A DNA stretch of 64,000 nucleotides from Dermatobacter hominis (GTDB taxonomy: Bacteria; Actinomycetota; Acidimicrobiia; Acidimicrobiales; Microtrichaceae): assembly GCF_020715685.1 (NCBI RefSeq), contig NZ_CP085840.1:1674001-1738000 (forward strand), read 5' to 3'. The notes under the pieces were generated by a model. It was not told where the DNA came from. It worked only from the letters and a program-made list of their open reading frames with translations, and searched no databases. Positions 51,827 through 59,964 of this stretch are shown here, piece after piece (the stretch's first letter is position 1; the number at the start of each line of letters is the position of its first letter). Both the position numbers and the translations under genes were made by a program.

Positions 51827-53160
51827 GGCCGCGCCCACACGTCGAGCCGATGGGCCGGCAACGTCCGCTCAGCAGCGCGCGGCCACCCGATCGCGTCGCC
51901 GATGACGCGGTGCGTCGTGTCGCCGTCGAGCCGGTGGTCGGGGCTCCGACCGGTCCAGTGCGCCGCGACCAGGACCGCACCCTCCACGGTGCGGTCGCGC
52001 AGGTCCGCGACCAGCGCCCGGAGCGACGGCGGATCGAAGTAGTACGCCACGTCGGAGAGGACGACCAGGTCGAAGCCCCGGTCGGCCTCCCGGAGCCCGG
52101 CCGGCACGTGGGCCTCGCGCACCGTGACGTCGCGCAGCTCGGCGCACCGGCGGCGGGCGATCTCGACCGCCCGGGCCGACGCGTCGACCGCGAGCAGTTC
52201 GTCGACGAGCGGCCCGAGCCGCGCCGTGAGCAGCCCGGGGCCGCAGCCGACCTCGAGGCCTCGCTGCCGTCGACCCAGCGCCGCGACGGCCTGGGCGACC
52301 GCAGCGACCTTGCCCACGTCGTCGGGCCCGTGGGCCAGGTCCCACGGATCGCCGGACGGCGTGCTGCGGTAGAGCGCGTCGAAGAAGGCGGCGGACGAGC
52401 GGTCCACCTGCCGGAGCCGGGCGCGGCCGGCCTCGTCGACGACGAAGCACTCGACGTCGCGGCGGAAGTGGGCGAGCACCCGGTCGGTCAGCACCGGATC
52501 CGGGCCATCGAGCTGGGATCGATGGCACGCCACGGCGGCGGCCTTGGCCCGCTGCGCCGACGGGGAGAGCGGCACGACGACCAGGTCCTGCGCCGGCAGG
52601 TCGGCCGGACCGCCCCAGTGCCAGGCCCAGACCGGGTACTCGAGCCGGAGCCGATCACCGGCGACGGCACGGACGGCATCGCCGACCGCGCGGTGGTCCG
52701 GGTGGCCGTCCCGGGGCCACGGCGACACCACCACGTCGGCGCCGGCGACCGCCCCGGCGATCGACTCGCGCAACCTGCTCGCGTCGTCGGCGAGGCCGCC
52801 GTCGGGGAGACCGAGGCGCCGCACCGCCACCTCGCCCGACGTCGTCAGACGGCGGGCCGCCGCCCGCACCTCGGCGATCCGGTCCCGGCCGGTCCCCGCC
52901 GCCTCGCCGTCGCTGCACACGACGATCTCCACCCGCGCCCCGGCGGCGCTCCACGACGCGATCGACCCGCCGGCGCCGAGCGACTCGTCGTCGGGGTGCG
53001 GGGCGACGACCACCACCTCGTCGGGCGGGCCCAGGTCGGCGAAGTGCGTGGGACGGACGCGGTCGATGGCCGCAGCCCACACCGCCTCGTCCGTGCCGGC
53101 GTCGCGGTGGCTGAACGACCGGTCGTCCGGGGCCGAGCAGGGCTGTGGCGATCGGCTCAC
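51823..53160 (-). CDS. PIG-L deacetylase fused to SAM-dependent methyltransferase
   Basis: A 445-residue bifunctional protein. The N-terminal half is a LmbE/PIG-L deacetylase: VVVAPHPDDESLGAGG (zinc ligands His, Asp) and WPRDGHPDHRAVG (H-x-D-H). The C-terminal half is a class I methyltransferase of the NodS-like type: LEVGCGPGLLTARL, LLAVDASARAVEIAR and LVVLSDVAYYFD. It should remove an N-acetyl group from a sugar and methylate the product, perhaps at the freed amine. It heads the three-gene cassette. Start GTG at 53160; in-frame sequence upstream to 53277 is open but does not look conserved. Confidence 0.88.
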   Translation of the reverse strand: MSRSPQPCSAPDDRSFSHRDAGTDEAVWAAAIDRVRPTHFADLGPPDEVVVVAPHPDDESLGAGGSIASWSAAGARVEIVVCSDGEAAGTGRDRIAEVRAAARRLTTSGEVAVRRLGLPDGGLADDASRLRESIAGAVAGADVVVSPWPRDGHPDHRAVGDAVRAVAGDRLRLEYPVWAWHWGGPADLPAQDLVVVPLSPSAQRAKAAAVACHRSQLDGPDPVLTDRVLAHFRRDVECFVVDEAGRARLRQVDRSSAAFFDALYRSTPSGDPWDLAHGPDDVGKVAAVAQAVAALGRRQRGLEVGCGPGLLTARLGPLVDELLAVDASARAVEIARRRCAELRDVTVREAHVPAGLREADRGFDLVVLSDVAYYFDPPSLRALVADLRDRTVEGAVLVAAHWTGRSPDHRLDGDTTHRVIGDAIGWPRAAERTLPAHRLDVWARP

Positions 53161-53272
53161 CGTCGAGCCATTCCCGCTGCGGACGGCGCCCAGACCCCCT
53201 CCGCAGGACCGACCCGCTCTCCGACCCTCGGTCCCCGTGGTCTCTGCGCCGCGAGCGGGGGAAGGTGACGAT

Positions 53273-53293
53273 CGCACGGGATCGACCCGTGCG
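53273..53293 (+). other. Perfect hairpin in the leader of the AI-2E-type gene
   Basis: Arms CGCACGGG (53273-53280) and CCCGTGCG (53286-53293) with a 5-base loop. The structure ends a few bases before the GAGGAGGG ribosome site of the gene at 53310, so it could affect translation, or be an operator in the divergent intergenic region. Confidence 0.6.
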
Positions 53294-53309
53294 GCGATGA
53301 GGAGGGACC

Positions 53310-54494
53310 GTGGACCGACGTCCGGTGCCGTGGCGGACGATCTGGGCGGCGATCGCGTCGGTCGCCGCCGCCGTGCTGCTCGTGGTGCTCGTGATCGCCG
53401 TGAGCCGGATCCTGATCTGGCTGCTGGTCGCCGTCGTGCTGGCCGTCGCCCTCAACCCCGCGGTCGACGTGCTGGTCCGGCGTGCGCACATGCGGCGCGG
53501 CCTCGCCGCGACCGTGGTGGTGCTCCTGGGCCTCGTCATCATGGCCGGGCTGGTCTTCCTGTTCGTGCGGCCGTTGGTGGAGCAGGGCTCGCAGTTCGCC
53601 GACGACCTGCCCGAGTTCGTCGACGACGCCCAGAACGGCCGTGGACCGGTCGGCGACCTGGTGGAGCGCTACGACCTCGCGGACTGGGTCCGGGACCAGC
53701 GCGACCAGCTGCAGGGCGACATCGGCCAGCTCGGCAGCCAGAGCCTCGCGGTGCTCGGAACCATCGGCTCCGCCGTCGCCGCCACGGTCACCGTGTTCGT
53801 CCTGACCTTCATGATCCTGATCGAGGGCAACCGCATCGCGGCCGGCGCGCTCTCCCTCGTGCCGGACCGCCACCGGGAGCACGTGGCCCGGGTCGGCGCC
53901 GACTGCGCCCGGGCGGTCACCGGCTACGTGACCGGCAACCTGCTCCTCTCGGTGATCGCGGGCGGCACGAGCTTCATCGCGATGCTCGCGACGGGCACGC
54001 CGTTCGCCGGGCTGCTGGCGCTGTGGGTCGGCCTCACCGACCTCATCCCGCTGGTGGGGGCGCTGCTCGGCGCCGTCATCGTCGTCCTGGTGGCGCTCCT
54101 GCACGACCCCACCGCGGCGATCGTGATGGCCGTGTTCTTCCTCGTGTACCAGCAGGTGGAGAACCACCTCCTGCAACCGGCCGTCCAGTCGAGGACCGTC
54201 AAGCTCAACCCCCTGACCGTCCTCGTCAGCGCGCTGATCGGGATCGAGCTGGGTGGGTTCCTGGGCGCGCTGCTCGCCATCCCCGTCGCGGGCGTGATCA
54301 CGGTGATCATCCGGGACGTGCACCTCGGGATGCGGGAGGAGCTGCAGGGCGTGACGGTCGGCGCCGACGAGGAACCGGTCGACGAGACCGACGACGAGCC
54401 GGCGTTCGTGGAGCGCTCGGGTGACGAGGTGGTCGCTCCCGAGGAGCGTGCGGACGCCCTGGCGGCGGGCGAGCCGTTCCCCGACGACGGCTGA
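53310..54494 (+). CDS. AI-2E family transporter (PF01594-type permease)
   Basis: A 394-residue membrane protein with 7-8 helices. The layout is typical: two N-terminal helices with LNPAVDVLVRR between them, a helical loop (FADDLPEFVDDAQ), the central TM cluster, and the conserved C-terminal region IPLVGALLGAVIVVLVALL and VENHLLQPAVQSRTVKLNPLTVLVSALIG. An acidic cytoplasmic tail of ~60 residues follows. Members export varied solutes or work as Na+/H+ antiporters; autoinducer export is only one case. GTG start with GAGGAGGG about four bases upstream. Confidence 0.9.
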   Translation: MDRRPVPWRTIWAAIASVAAAVLLVVLVIAVSRILIWLLVAVVLAVALNPAVDVLVRRAHMRRGLAATVVVLLGLVIMAGLVFLFVRPLVEQGSQFADDLPEFVDDAQNGRGPVGDLVERYDLADWVRDQRDQLQGDIGQLGSQSLAVLGTIGSAVAATVTVFVLTFMILIEGNRIAAGALSLVPDRHREHVARVGADCARAVTGYVTGNLLLSVIAGGTSFIAMLATGTPFAGLLALWVGLTDLIPLVGALLGAVIVVLVALLHDPTAAIVMAVFFLVYQQVENHLLQPAVQSRTVKLNPLTVLVSALIGIELGGFLGALLAIPVAGVITVIIRDVHLGMREELQGVTVGADEEPVDETDDEPAFVERSGDEVVAPEERADALAAGEPFPDDG

Positions 54495-54552
54495 GCCGCC
54501 GATCGCGGCGGGCCCGGTCCCCCCGGCGTGAGCCCCGTCGCTCCCGATCGGG

Positions 54553-55512
54553 TCAGCCGACCTCGGGGCGGACCTCTCGCTCCCAGAACTCGAGCAGCAC
54601 GTCCAGGTCGTCGCCGACGGGCACGATGGCGATGCGCTCGAACCCGGCGTCCTGGTAGGCGCGCAGCGCCGCGACGTACGGCGCCGGATCGGGTCCGCTC
54701 GGCACGCTGTCCACGAGGTCCTCGGGCCGGACCTGGCTGGTGGCGGCGTCGAAGTTCACGGGGTTCGGCAGCTCCGACATGACCTTCCAGCCGCCGGCGC
54801 CGAACCGGAAACGGCTGCGGGCCAGCTCCCGGCCCTCGTCGACCGACGGCGCCCACGCGAAGGGCACCTCGGTCCACGTCATCGAGCGGTCGCCGCCGCC
54901 CTCGACCCAGCCGTCGACGAGCTCGGCCTTCGACTCGGTCGCGACGATGGCGTCGGCGCCGCAGCGTCGGGCCACCTCGAGCGAGGCGGGTCCGCTCACG
55001 GCGACCGCGAGGTCGGGCGGGTCGTCGGGCAGGTCGAACAACCGGGCGTCCTCGACAGACAGGTGCTGGCCCCGGATGGTCGTCCAGTCGCCGGTCCACA
55101 ACGTCCGGATGATGTCGACCGCCTCCTCGAGCATCTCGTGCCGGAGGTCCACCGACGGGAAGTGGCCGCCGGTCACGTGCTCGTTGAGCCGCTCCCCGGC
55201 GCCGACCGCGAGCGTGAAGCGGCGGTTCGACATGGCGGCCACGGTGGCCGCCGCCTGGGCGACGATCGCCGGGTGGTACCGGAGGATCGGGCAGGTGACG
55301 CCCGTGGCCAGCTCGATCGTGGTGGTCCGCGACGCGATGGCACCGAGCACCGACCACGCGAACGGGCTGTGGTGCTGCTCGGGCAGCCACGGGTGGAAGT
55401 GGTCCGAGATGGACACGAACTCGAGCCCGCGAGCCTCCGCCGCGATCGCCTGGTCGACCAGGGTCACCGGGCCGCGCAGCTCCGACATCAGCTTCAGTCC
55501 GAACACGGTCAT
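54553..55512 (-). CDS. LLM-class F420-dependent oxidoreductase (FGD-like)
   Basis: A 319-residue luciferase-like TIM-barrel enzyme. FVSISDHFHPWLPEQHHSPFAWSVLGAIA near residue 33 closely resembles the start of F420-dependent glucose-6-phosphate dehydrogenase. FTLAVGAGERLNEHVTGGHFP and VAVSGPASLEVARRCGADAIV are the other signature parts. It probably oxidises an alcohol or sugar with F420. ATG start with AGGAGG upstream. A GGTC-N15-GGGTAG promoter on the minus strand (55537-55561) puts it with the stress genes. Confidence 0.87.
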   Translation of the reverse strand: MTVFGLKLMSELRGPVTLVDQAIAAEARGLEFVSISDHFHPWLPEQHHSPFAWSVLGAIASRTTTIELATGVTCPILRYHPAIVAQAAATVAAMSNRRFTLAVGAGERLNEHVTGGHFPSVDLRHEMLEEAVDIIRTLWTGDWTTIRGQHLSVEDARLFDLPDDPPDLAVAVSGPASLEVARRCGADAIVATESKAELVDGWVEGGGDRSMTWTEVPFAWAPSVDEGRELARSRFRFGAGGWKVMSELPNPVNFDAATSQVRPEDLVDSVPSGPDPAPYVAALRAYQDAGFERIAIVPVGDDLDVLLEFWEREVRPEVG

Positions 55513-55536
55513 CGGGGCACCTCCTGAGCCGCGCGC

Positions 55537-55561
55537 CTACCCGTCCCGGGGTGCTCCGACC
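55537..55561 (-). promoter_or_regulatory. Candidate stress promoter of the LLM gene
   Basis: Minus strand: GGTC (55558-55561), 15 bp, GGGTAG (55537-55542); the ATG is at 55512. The -35 differs from GTTT at two positions. Confidence 0.4.
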
Positions 55562-55592
55562 ACCGCCGTCCCGGTGCGACCCCGGTGGAGCG

Positions 55593-55617
55593 GTTCACCG
55601 ACCCGCCTCCGGGGTAG
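55593..55617 (+). promoter_or_regulatory. SigB/SigF-like stress promoter of the PAS kinase operon
   Basis: GTTC at 55593-55596 (CGGTTC), 15 bp, GGGTAG at 55612-55617. The kinase starts at 55684, so this transcript would have a leader of about 60 bases. It lies back to back with the LLM promoter. Confidence 0.6.
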
Positions 55618-55683
55618 GACCCCGACCGGTCGCGCCGAGCACCGGTACCCTCGACCGGCCGACGATCGGGAGCCCGAACACCG

Positions 55684-57177
55684 ATGCCACATCCGCAGCT
55701 CGACGCCTTCTTCGACGCGCTGGTCGACTACGGGCTCGTCCTGCTGGACCCCGACGGGGCCGTCGTGAGGTGGAACCCGGGCGCCGAGCAGATCACCGGC
55801 TACCCGGCCCGGATCATGGTCGGCTCGAGCATCGGGTTGCTGCAGCCCGAGGACGACGCCGGGCAGACCGAGGCCGACCTGGCCGTCGCGGTGGCCGACG
55901 GCCGCCACGAGCACGTCGGTTGGCGGCGACGTGCGGACGGCTCCGGGTTCTGGGCCAGCACTGTCACCACCGCCATCCGCGGCGACGACGGCCGCCTCTC
56001 CGGCTTCGGGGTCATCATGCGCGACCTCACCGACCAGAAGCGGGGCGAGGACGCGCTGCGCGAGAGCGAGCAGCGCTTCCGGCTGCTCGTCTCCGGCGTG
56101 GCGGACTACGCCATCTTCCTGCTCGACCCCGACGGCACGATCGCGAGCTGGAACCTGGGCGCCGAACGGCTGAAGGGCTACACCGCCGGCGAGATCATCG
56201 GCCGGCACCTCAGCACCTTCTACACCGACGAGGACCGCCGCCGGGAGCTGCCCCAGCACGGGCTGCGGGAGGCCCGAGCCAACGGGCGGTGGGAGCAGGA
56301 GGGCTGGCGTCTCCGCAAGGACGGCTCCCGGTTCTGGGCGAACGTCGTGATCACCTCGCTGACCGGCCCCGACGGCGAGCACCGCGGCTTCACGAAGGTC
56401 ACCCGCGACCTCACCGACCGGAAGCGCAACGAAGACGCCCTCCGCGGGGTGCTGGAGCGCGAGCGGGACGCCGCGACCCGTCTCCGGGAGCTCGACCGCA
56501 TGCGGGGCGACCTCATCGCGATCATCACCCACGACCTGCGCGCGCCGGTCGGGGTGCTGCGCAACCTCATCGACCTCTACCGCGACGAGCGCGACGAGCT
56601 CACCACCGCCGAGGCGGGGGAGCTCGTCGAGCGGATGTCGGGCAAGGCCGAGCTGCTGGCGTCGCTGGTCGACGACGTGTTCGAGATGACGCTGCTCGAG
56701 GCCGGCCACCTGCAGTTCGAGGCGGCGCCGGTGGACCTGGACGGCCTCCTCGAGCAGCTGGCGCAGGACGTGCTCACGACCGCCGGACGTTCGGTCCGGG
56801 TCCTCGAGGGCGGACCGAGGTGGGTGCGCGCCGACGGGCACCGGCTCTGGCAGGTGCTGAACAACCTCCTGTCCAACGCCGTGAAGTTCTCGCCCCCCGA
56901 CACGCCCATCCAGGTCGCCACCTCGGAGGACGGCGGGCTCGTGCGGGTGTCCGTGTCGGACCAGGGCCCCGGCATCCCCGCCGAGCACCTCGAGGAGGTG
57001 TTCGAGCCGTTCCGACGGCTGGCGTCGCCGATCCCGGCCCCCGGCAGCGGGCTCGGGCTGCACATCGCCAAGCTGCTGATCGAGGGCCAGGGTGGTCGCA
57101 TCTGGGCCGAGCCCGGCCGGGCACGGGGCGCGACGGTCGTGATCGAGCTGCCCGAGGGCGAACCCGCACCGGCATGA
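55684..57177 (+). CDS. PAS-PAS sensor histidine kinase
   Basis: A 497-residue soluble kinase. PAS 1 (~5-120): FFDALVDYGLVLLDPDGAVVRWNPGAEQITGY ... GFGVIMRDLTDQK; PAS 2 (~130-250): DYAIFLLDPDGTIASWNLGAERLKGYTAGEIIGRH ... GFTKVTRDLTDRK. HisKA with His283 in IAIITHDLRAPVGVLRNL, then the ATPase with LSNAVKFS, VSDQGPGIP, GSGLGLHIAKLL. No membrane segment, so it senses a cytoplasmic cue such as redox or a ligand in PAS. ATGA overlap with a receiver/RsbW-like gene, its likely target. Its promoter is stress-type. Confidence 0.93.
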   Translation: MPHPQLDAFFDALVDYGLVLLDPDGAVVRWNPGAEQITGYPARIMVGSSIGLLQPEDDAGQTEADLAVAVADGRHEHVGWRRRADGSGFWASTVTTAIRGDDGRLSGFGVIMRDLTDQKRGEDALRESEQRFRLLVSGVADYAIFLLDPDGTIASWNLGAERLKGYTAGEIIGRHLSTFYTDEDRRRELPQHGLREARANGRWEQEGWRLRKDGSRFWANVVITSLTGPDGEHRGFTKVTRDLTDRKRNEDALRGVLERERDAATRLRELDRMRGDLIAIITHDLRAPVGVLRNLIDLYRDERDELTTAEAGELVERMSGKAELLASLVDDVFEMTLLEAGHLQFEAAPVDLDGLLEQLAQDVLTTAGRSVRVLEGGPRWVRADGHRLWQVLNNLLSNAVKFSPPDTPIQVATSEDGGLVRVSVSDQGPGIPAEHLEEVFEPFRRLASPIPAPGSGLGLHIAKLLIEGQGGRIWAEPGRARGATVVIELPEGEPAPA

Positions 57178-57929
57178 GCGCGTCGCTCGAGCACCTGCGG
57201 GTCCTCCTCGTCGACGACGACGCCGACCAGCGCTTCGTCCTGCGCCGGCAGCTGGCCCGGCGCGGCATCACCGACGTCGAGGAGGCGGCGGACGGGGCGA
57301 GCGCCGTCCGCGAGGCGGAGCACCACCGGCCCGACCTCGTCGTACTCGACCTCGCGATGCCGGGGCAGTCCGGCATGGACGTGCTGCCGGAGCTGCAGGC
57401 GGTCGCCGCCGACTCGCGGATCGTCGTGCTGTCGAACCTGCCCGCCCACCGCGTCCGCAGCGCGACCGAGCGACGGGGCGCCTACGGCTTCGTGAGCAAG
57501 CGGACCGAGCCGGACCGGGTGGTGGAGGAGCTCCTGCTGGCCGCCGCCCTGATCGACGGCTCACGCCGGTCCACGGTGCGGCTCGGCGCCGACCGCTCCG
57601 CGCCGTCGCTGGCCCGGGCGATGGTCCGCTCCACGCTCGACGAGGCCGGCGAGGACCTGCTGATGACCGCGGAGCTGCTGATCAGCGAGCTCGTGACCAA
57701 CGCCGTGGAGCACGCTGCCGCGGCACCGTCGGTGACGCTCGACCTGTCGCCGGACCGGCTGCGGGTGGAGGTCGCCGACGACGACCCCCGGGGCGTCGAG
57801 CCCCGGTCGCCCCGTCCCGACCAGGCGGGCGGACGAGGTCTGGGGTTGGTGGACCGCCTGGCCGACCGCTGGGGCCAGGACGCGACCGACCGCGGCAAGG
57901 TCGTCTGGTTCGAGATCGCCCGCCGCTGA
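57174..57929 (+). CDS. Response regulator fused to RsbW-like anti-sigma kinase
   Basis: A 251-residue fusion. Receiver (~8-125): VLLVDDDADQRF, phosphoacceptor Asp59 in VVLDLAMPGQSG, Lys in FVSKRTEPD. After a linker comes a GHKL ATPase of the RsbW/SpoIIAB kind: AELLISELVTNAVEHAA (N box with the E-x-x-x-N pattern), VEVADDDPRG (G1) and GGRGLGLVDRLADRWG (G2). Such domains phosphorylate STAS antagonists and bind sigma factors. The receiver would put that activity under control of the PAS kinase encoded upstream (4-bp overlap). The STAS protein at 39793 is a candidate substrate. Confidence 0.92.
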   Translation: MSASLEHLRVLLVDDDADQRFVLRRQLARRGITDVEEAADGASAVREAEHHRPDLVVLDLAMPGQSGMDVLPELQAVAADSRIVVLSNLPAHRVRSATERRGAYGFVSKRTEPDRVVEELLLAAALIDGSRRSTVRLGADRSAPSLARAMVRSTLDEAGEDLLMTAELLISELVTNAVEHAAAAPSVTLDLSPDRLRVEVADDDPRGVEPRSPRPDQAGGRGLGLVDRLADRWGQDATDRGKVVWFEIARR

Positions 57930-57973
57930 CCGCCTCGCCGTGCGCGCCCGGTCGGGGCTGCGGGTGGAGCGGG

Positions 57974-58555
57974 TCAGGTCCGGGTGCTGTCCGAGCCCGG
58001 CTCGAGCGCCTCGACGAGCTCCCGCTTGGACAGCCGCGAGACCCCGCTCAGGCCCTGCTCGCGCGCCCGCTCCCGGAGCTCGGCCGCCGTGAGCGAGGAC
58101 AGCTCGTCCTCGGTCTCCGACAGCAGCTCCTCGGCCGTGGCCGGGCCACGGGCCAGGTCGCCGTGGGCGTCCCGGTCGAGCAGCTCGGCCAGCGCGGGCG
58201 CGTCCGCCACCGTCACGGTGAGCGACGGGTGGCGCAGCCACCCCAACGGGTCGATGCCGCGCACCGACCGGTGGAAGCGGATGCAGACGCCGCGCTCCGG
58301 GTTGGTGGCGAACGTGAGCCCGCGATCGGCGAACGAGAGGTGGGGCGGACCGATCACCTTGGGCCAGGCGTACGGGCCGCCGACCTCGGCGCCGGCGACG
58401 TTGTCGAGGGCGGTCCTGACCACCCACGGCCCGAACCGGGCCACCAGGGCGTCGTCGGCCACCACGACCCGGGCGCTGCTCGGCTGCACGCCGAGCGGGG
58501 CGACGGCGACGCGGAAGGCGGGGTGGAAGCGGAACGGGAAGACGATCTCGGCCAT
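57974..58555 (-). CDS. Protein of unknown function with C-terminal Rho-N/SAP-like motif
   Basis: A 193-residue protein. The first ~125 residues are beta-rich (IVFPFRFHPAFRVAVAPLGV ... LTFATNPERGVCIRFHRSV) and resemble a family of actinobacterial proteins with PH-like folds, function unknown. The end, LTAAELRERAREQGLSGVSRLSKRELVEAL, is a Rho-N/SAP-like helix pair that binds nucleic acid in other proteins; the same kind of tail ends the hemerythrin at 59965-60507. GGGTAG on the minus strand (58565-58570) stands nine bases before the ATG, with GTGT 16 bp upstream. Confidence 0.72.
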   Translation of the reverse strand: MAEIVFPFRFHPAFRVAVAPLGVQPSSARVVVADDALVARFGPWVVRTALDNVAGAEVGGPYAWPKVIGPPHLSFADRGLTFATNPERGVCIRFHRSVRGIDPLGWLRHPSLTVTVADAPALAELLDRDAHGDLARGPATAEELLSETEDELSSLTAAELRERAREQGLSGVSRLSKRELVEALEPGSDSTRT

Positions 58556-58667
58556 GCCGGGCCCCTACCCGCCGGCTCCCAGCGCGACACCGGGAATCGG
58601 TCACGGGCGACCGGGTAGGCCTCCCGCCGGCGCGCCAGGTCGCGCGTCGACGACGAAGGAGCCGAAC

Positions 58668-59858
58668 ATGAAGGCACTGGTGTGGCACGGGCGACGGGAC
58701 GTGCGTTGCGAGGAGGTCCCGGATCCGAAGATCGAGGAGCCGACGGACGCGGTGATCCGGGTCACCTCGTCGGGTTTGTGCGGGTCCGACCTCCACCTCT
58801 ACGAGGTCCTCGCCCCCTTCCTCACCGAGGGTGACGTCCTCGGCCACGAGCCGATGGGCATCGTCGAGGAGGTCGGCGCCGAGGTCGAGGGCATCAGCCC
58901 CGGTGACCGGGTCGTGATCCCCTTCAACATCTCGTGCGGCCACTGCTTCATGTGCGGCCAGGGGCTGATGACGCAGTGCGAGACGACGCAGGTGCGCGAG
59001 GAGGGCATGGGCGCGGCGCTCTTCGGCTACACGAAGCTGTACGGCTCCGTCGCCGGCGGCCAGGCCGAGTACCTGCGGGTGCCGCAGGCGCAGTTCGGTC
59101 CGATCGTGGTGCCCGAGGGGCCCGACGACGACCGCTTCGTCTACCTCTCCGACGTGCTGCCGACCGCGTGGCAGGCGGTCGAGTACGCCGCGGTGCCGCC
59201 CGGCGGCAGCGTCGCCGTGCTGGGCCTGGGCCCCATCGGCGACATGGCCACGCGCATCGCGCTGCACCGCGGGGCCGGGACCGTGATCGGCATCGACCTC
59301 GTCCCCGAGCGGCTGGCCCGGGCCGCCGCCAACGGCGTGGTCGCCATGGACCTGGCCCGGCCCGACGACCTGGTCGAGGCGGTCCGGGAGCTCACGGACG
59401 GCCGAGGTCCCGATGCCGTCATCGACGCCGTCGGCATGGAGGCCCACGGCGACGCGGTCGGCACGCTGGCCCACCGCATGACTGCGCTGCTGCCCGACTC
59501 CCTGACCGAGCAGCTCATGCAGCACGCCGGCATCGACCGGATGGCGGCGTTCCACACCGCGATCGACATGGTCCGCCGCGGCGGGACGATCTCGCTCAGC
59601 GGGGTGTACGGCGGCATGGCCGACCCGCTGCCGATGCTGACCCTGTTCGACAAGCAGATCCAGCTGCGGATGGGCCAGGCCAACGTCAAGCGATGGGTGC
59701 CCGAGATCCTGCCGCTGCTGACCGGCGACGACGACCCGCTCGGGGTCGACCACTTCGCCACGCACAGGGTGCCGCTCGACGAGGGTCCTGCCGCCTACTC
59801 GGCCTTCCAGAAGAAGGAGGACGGCGCCGTCAAGGTGCTGTTCCAGCCCGGTCGCTGA
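58668..59858 (+). CDS. Zinc-dependent alcohol dehydrogenase family protein
   Basis: A 396-residue medium-chain dehydrogenase. Catalytic zinc site: Cys in GLCGSDLHLYE and GHEPMGIVEEVG (His, Glu); structural-zinc-type cysteines in CGHCFMCGQGLMTQC; Rossmann loop VLGLGPIGDMATRIA and IGIDLVPERL. It resembles glutathione-dependent formaldehyde dehydrogenase-like and FdhA-type enzymes in its length and ISCGHCFMC region. It probably oxidises an alcohol or detoxifies an aldehyde with NAD. AAGGAG lies about seven bases before the ATG. GGGTAG at 58613-58618 could be its promoter, 49 bases upstream. Confidence 0.9.
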   Translation: MKALVWHGRRDVRCEEVPDPKIEEPTDAVIRVTSSGLCGSDLHLYEVLAPFLTEGDVLGHEPMGIVEEVGAEVEGISPGDRVVIPFNISCGHCFMCGQGLMTQCETTQVREEGMGAALFGYTKLYGSVAGGQAEYLRVPQAQFGPIVVPEGPDDDRFVYLSDVLPTAWQAVEYAAVPPGGSVAVLGLGPIGDMATRIALHRGAGTVIGIDLVPERLARAAANGVVAMDLARPDDLVEAVRELTDGRGPDAVIDAVGMEAHGDAVGTLAHRMTALLPDSLTEQLMQHAGIDRMAAFHTAIDMVRRGGTISLSGVYGGMADPLPMLTLFDKQIQLRMGQANVKRWVPEILPLLTGDDDPLGVDHFATHRVPLDEGPAAYSAFQKKEDGAVKVLFQPGR

Positions 59859-59903
59859 TCCCCACCCTGACCCTCGGCGCCTCTGGACCCGGAGCGTCGA
59901 TCC

Positions 59904-59943
59904 GGTCCCGCTCCCGAGGGCGATCGCCCACGGGAGCGGGACC
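59904..59943. terminator. Strong bidirectional stem-loop between convergent genes
   Basis: Perfect 13-bp arms GGTCCCGCTCCCG (59904-59916) and CGGGAGCGGGACC (59931-59943). The loop is itself a palindrome, GGGCGATCGCCC (59918-59929). It lies between the convergent dehydrogenase and hemerythrin genes. It has no U-run, as expected for this GC content. Confidence 0.75.
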
Positions 59944-59964
59944 AGGAGCGTCGGGGTCGAAGGC

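Noticed and set aside
54496-54510. GCCGC/GCGGC hairpin after the AI-2E-type gene considered as a terminator.
   Set aside because: Only a 5-bp stem in sequence of very high GC, where such dyads are expected by chance; not strong enough to list.
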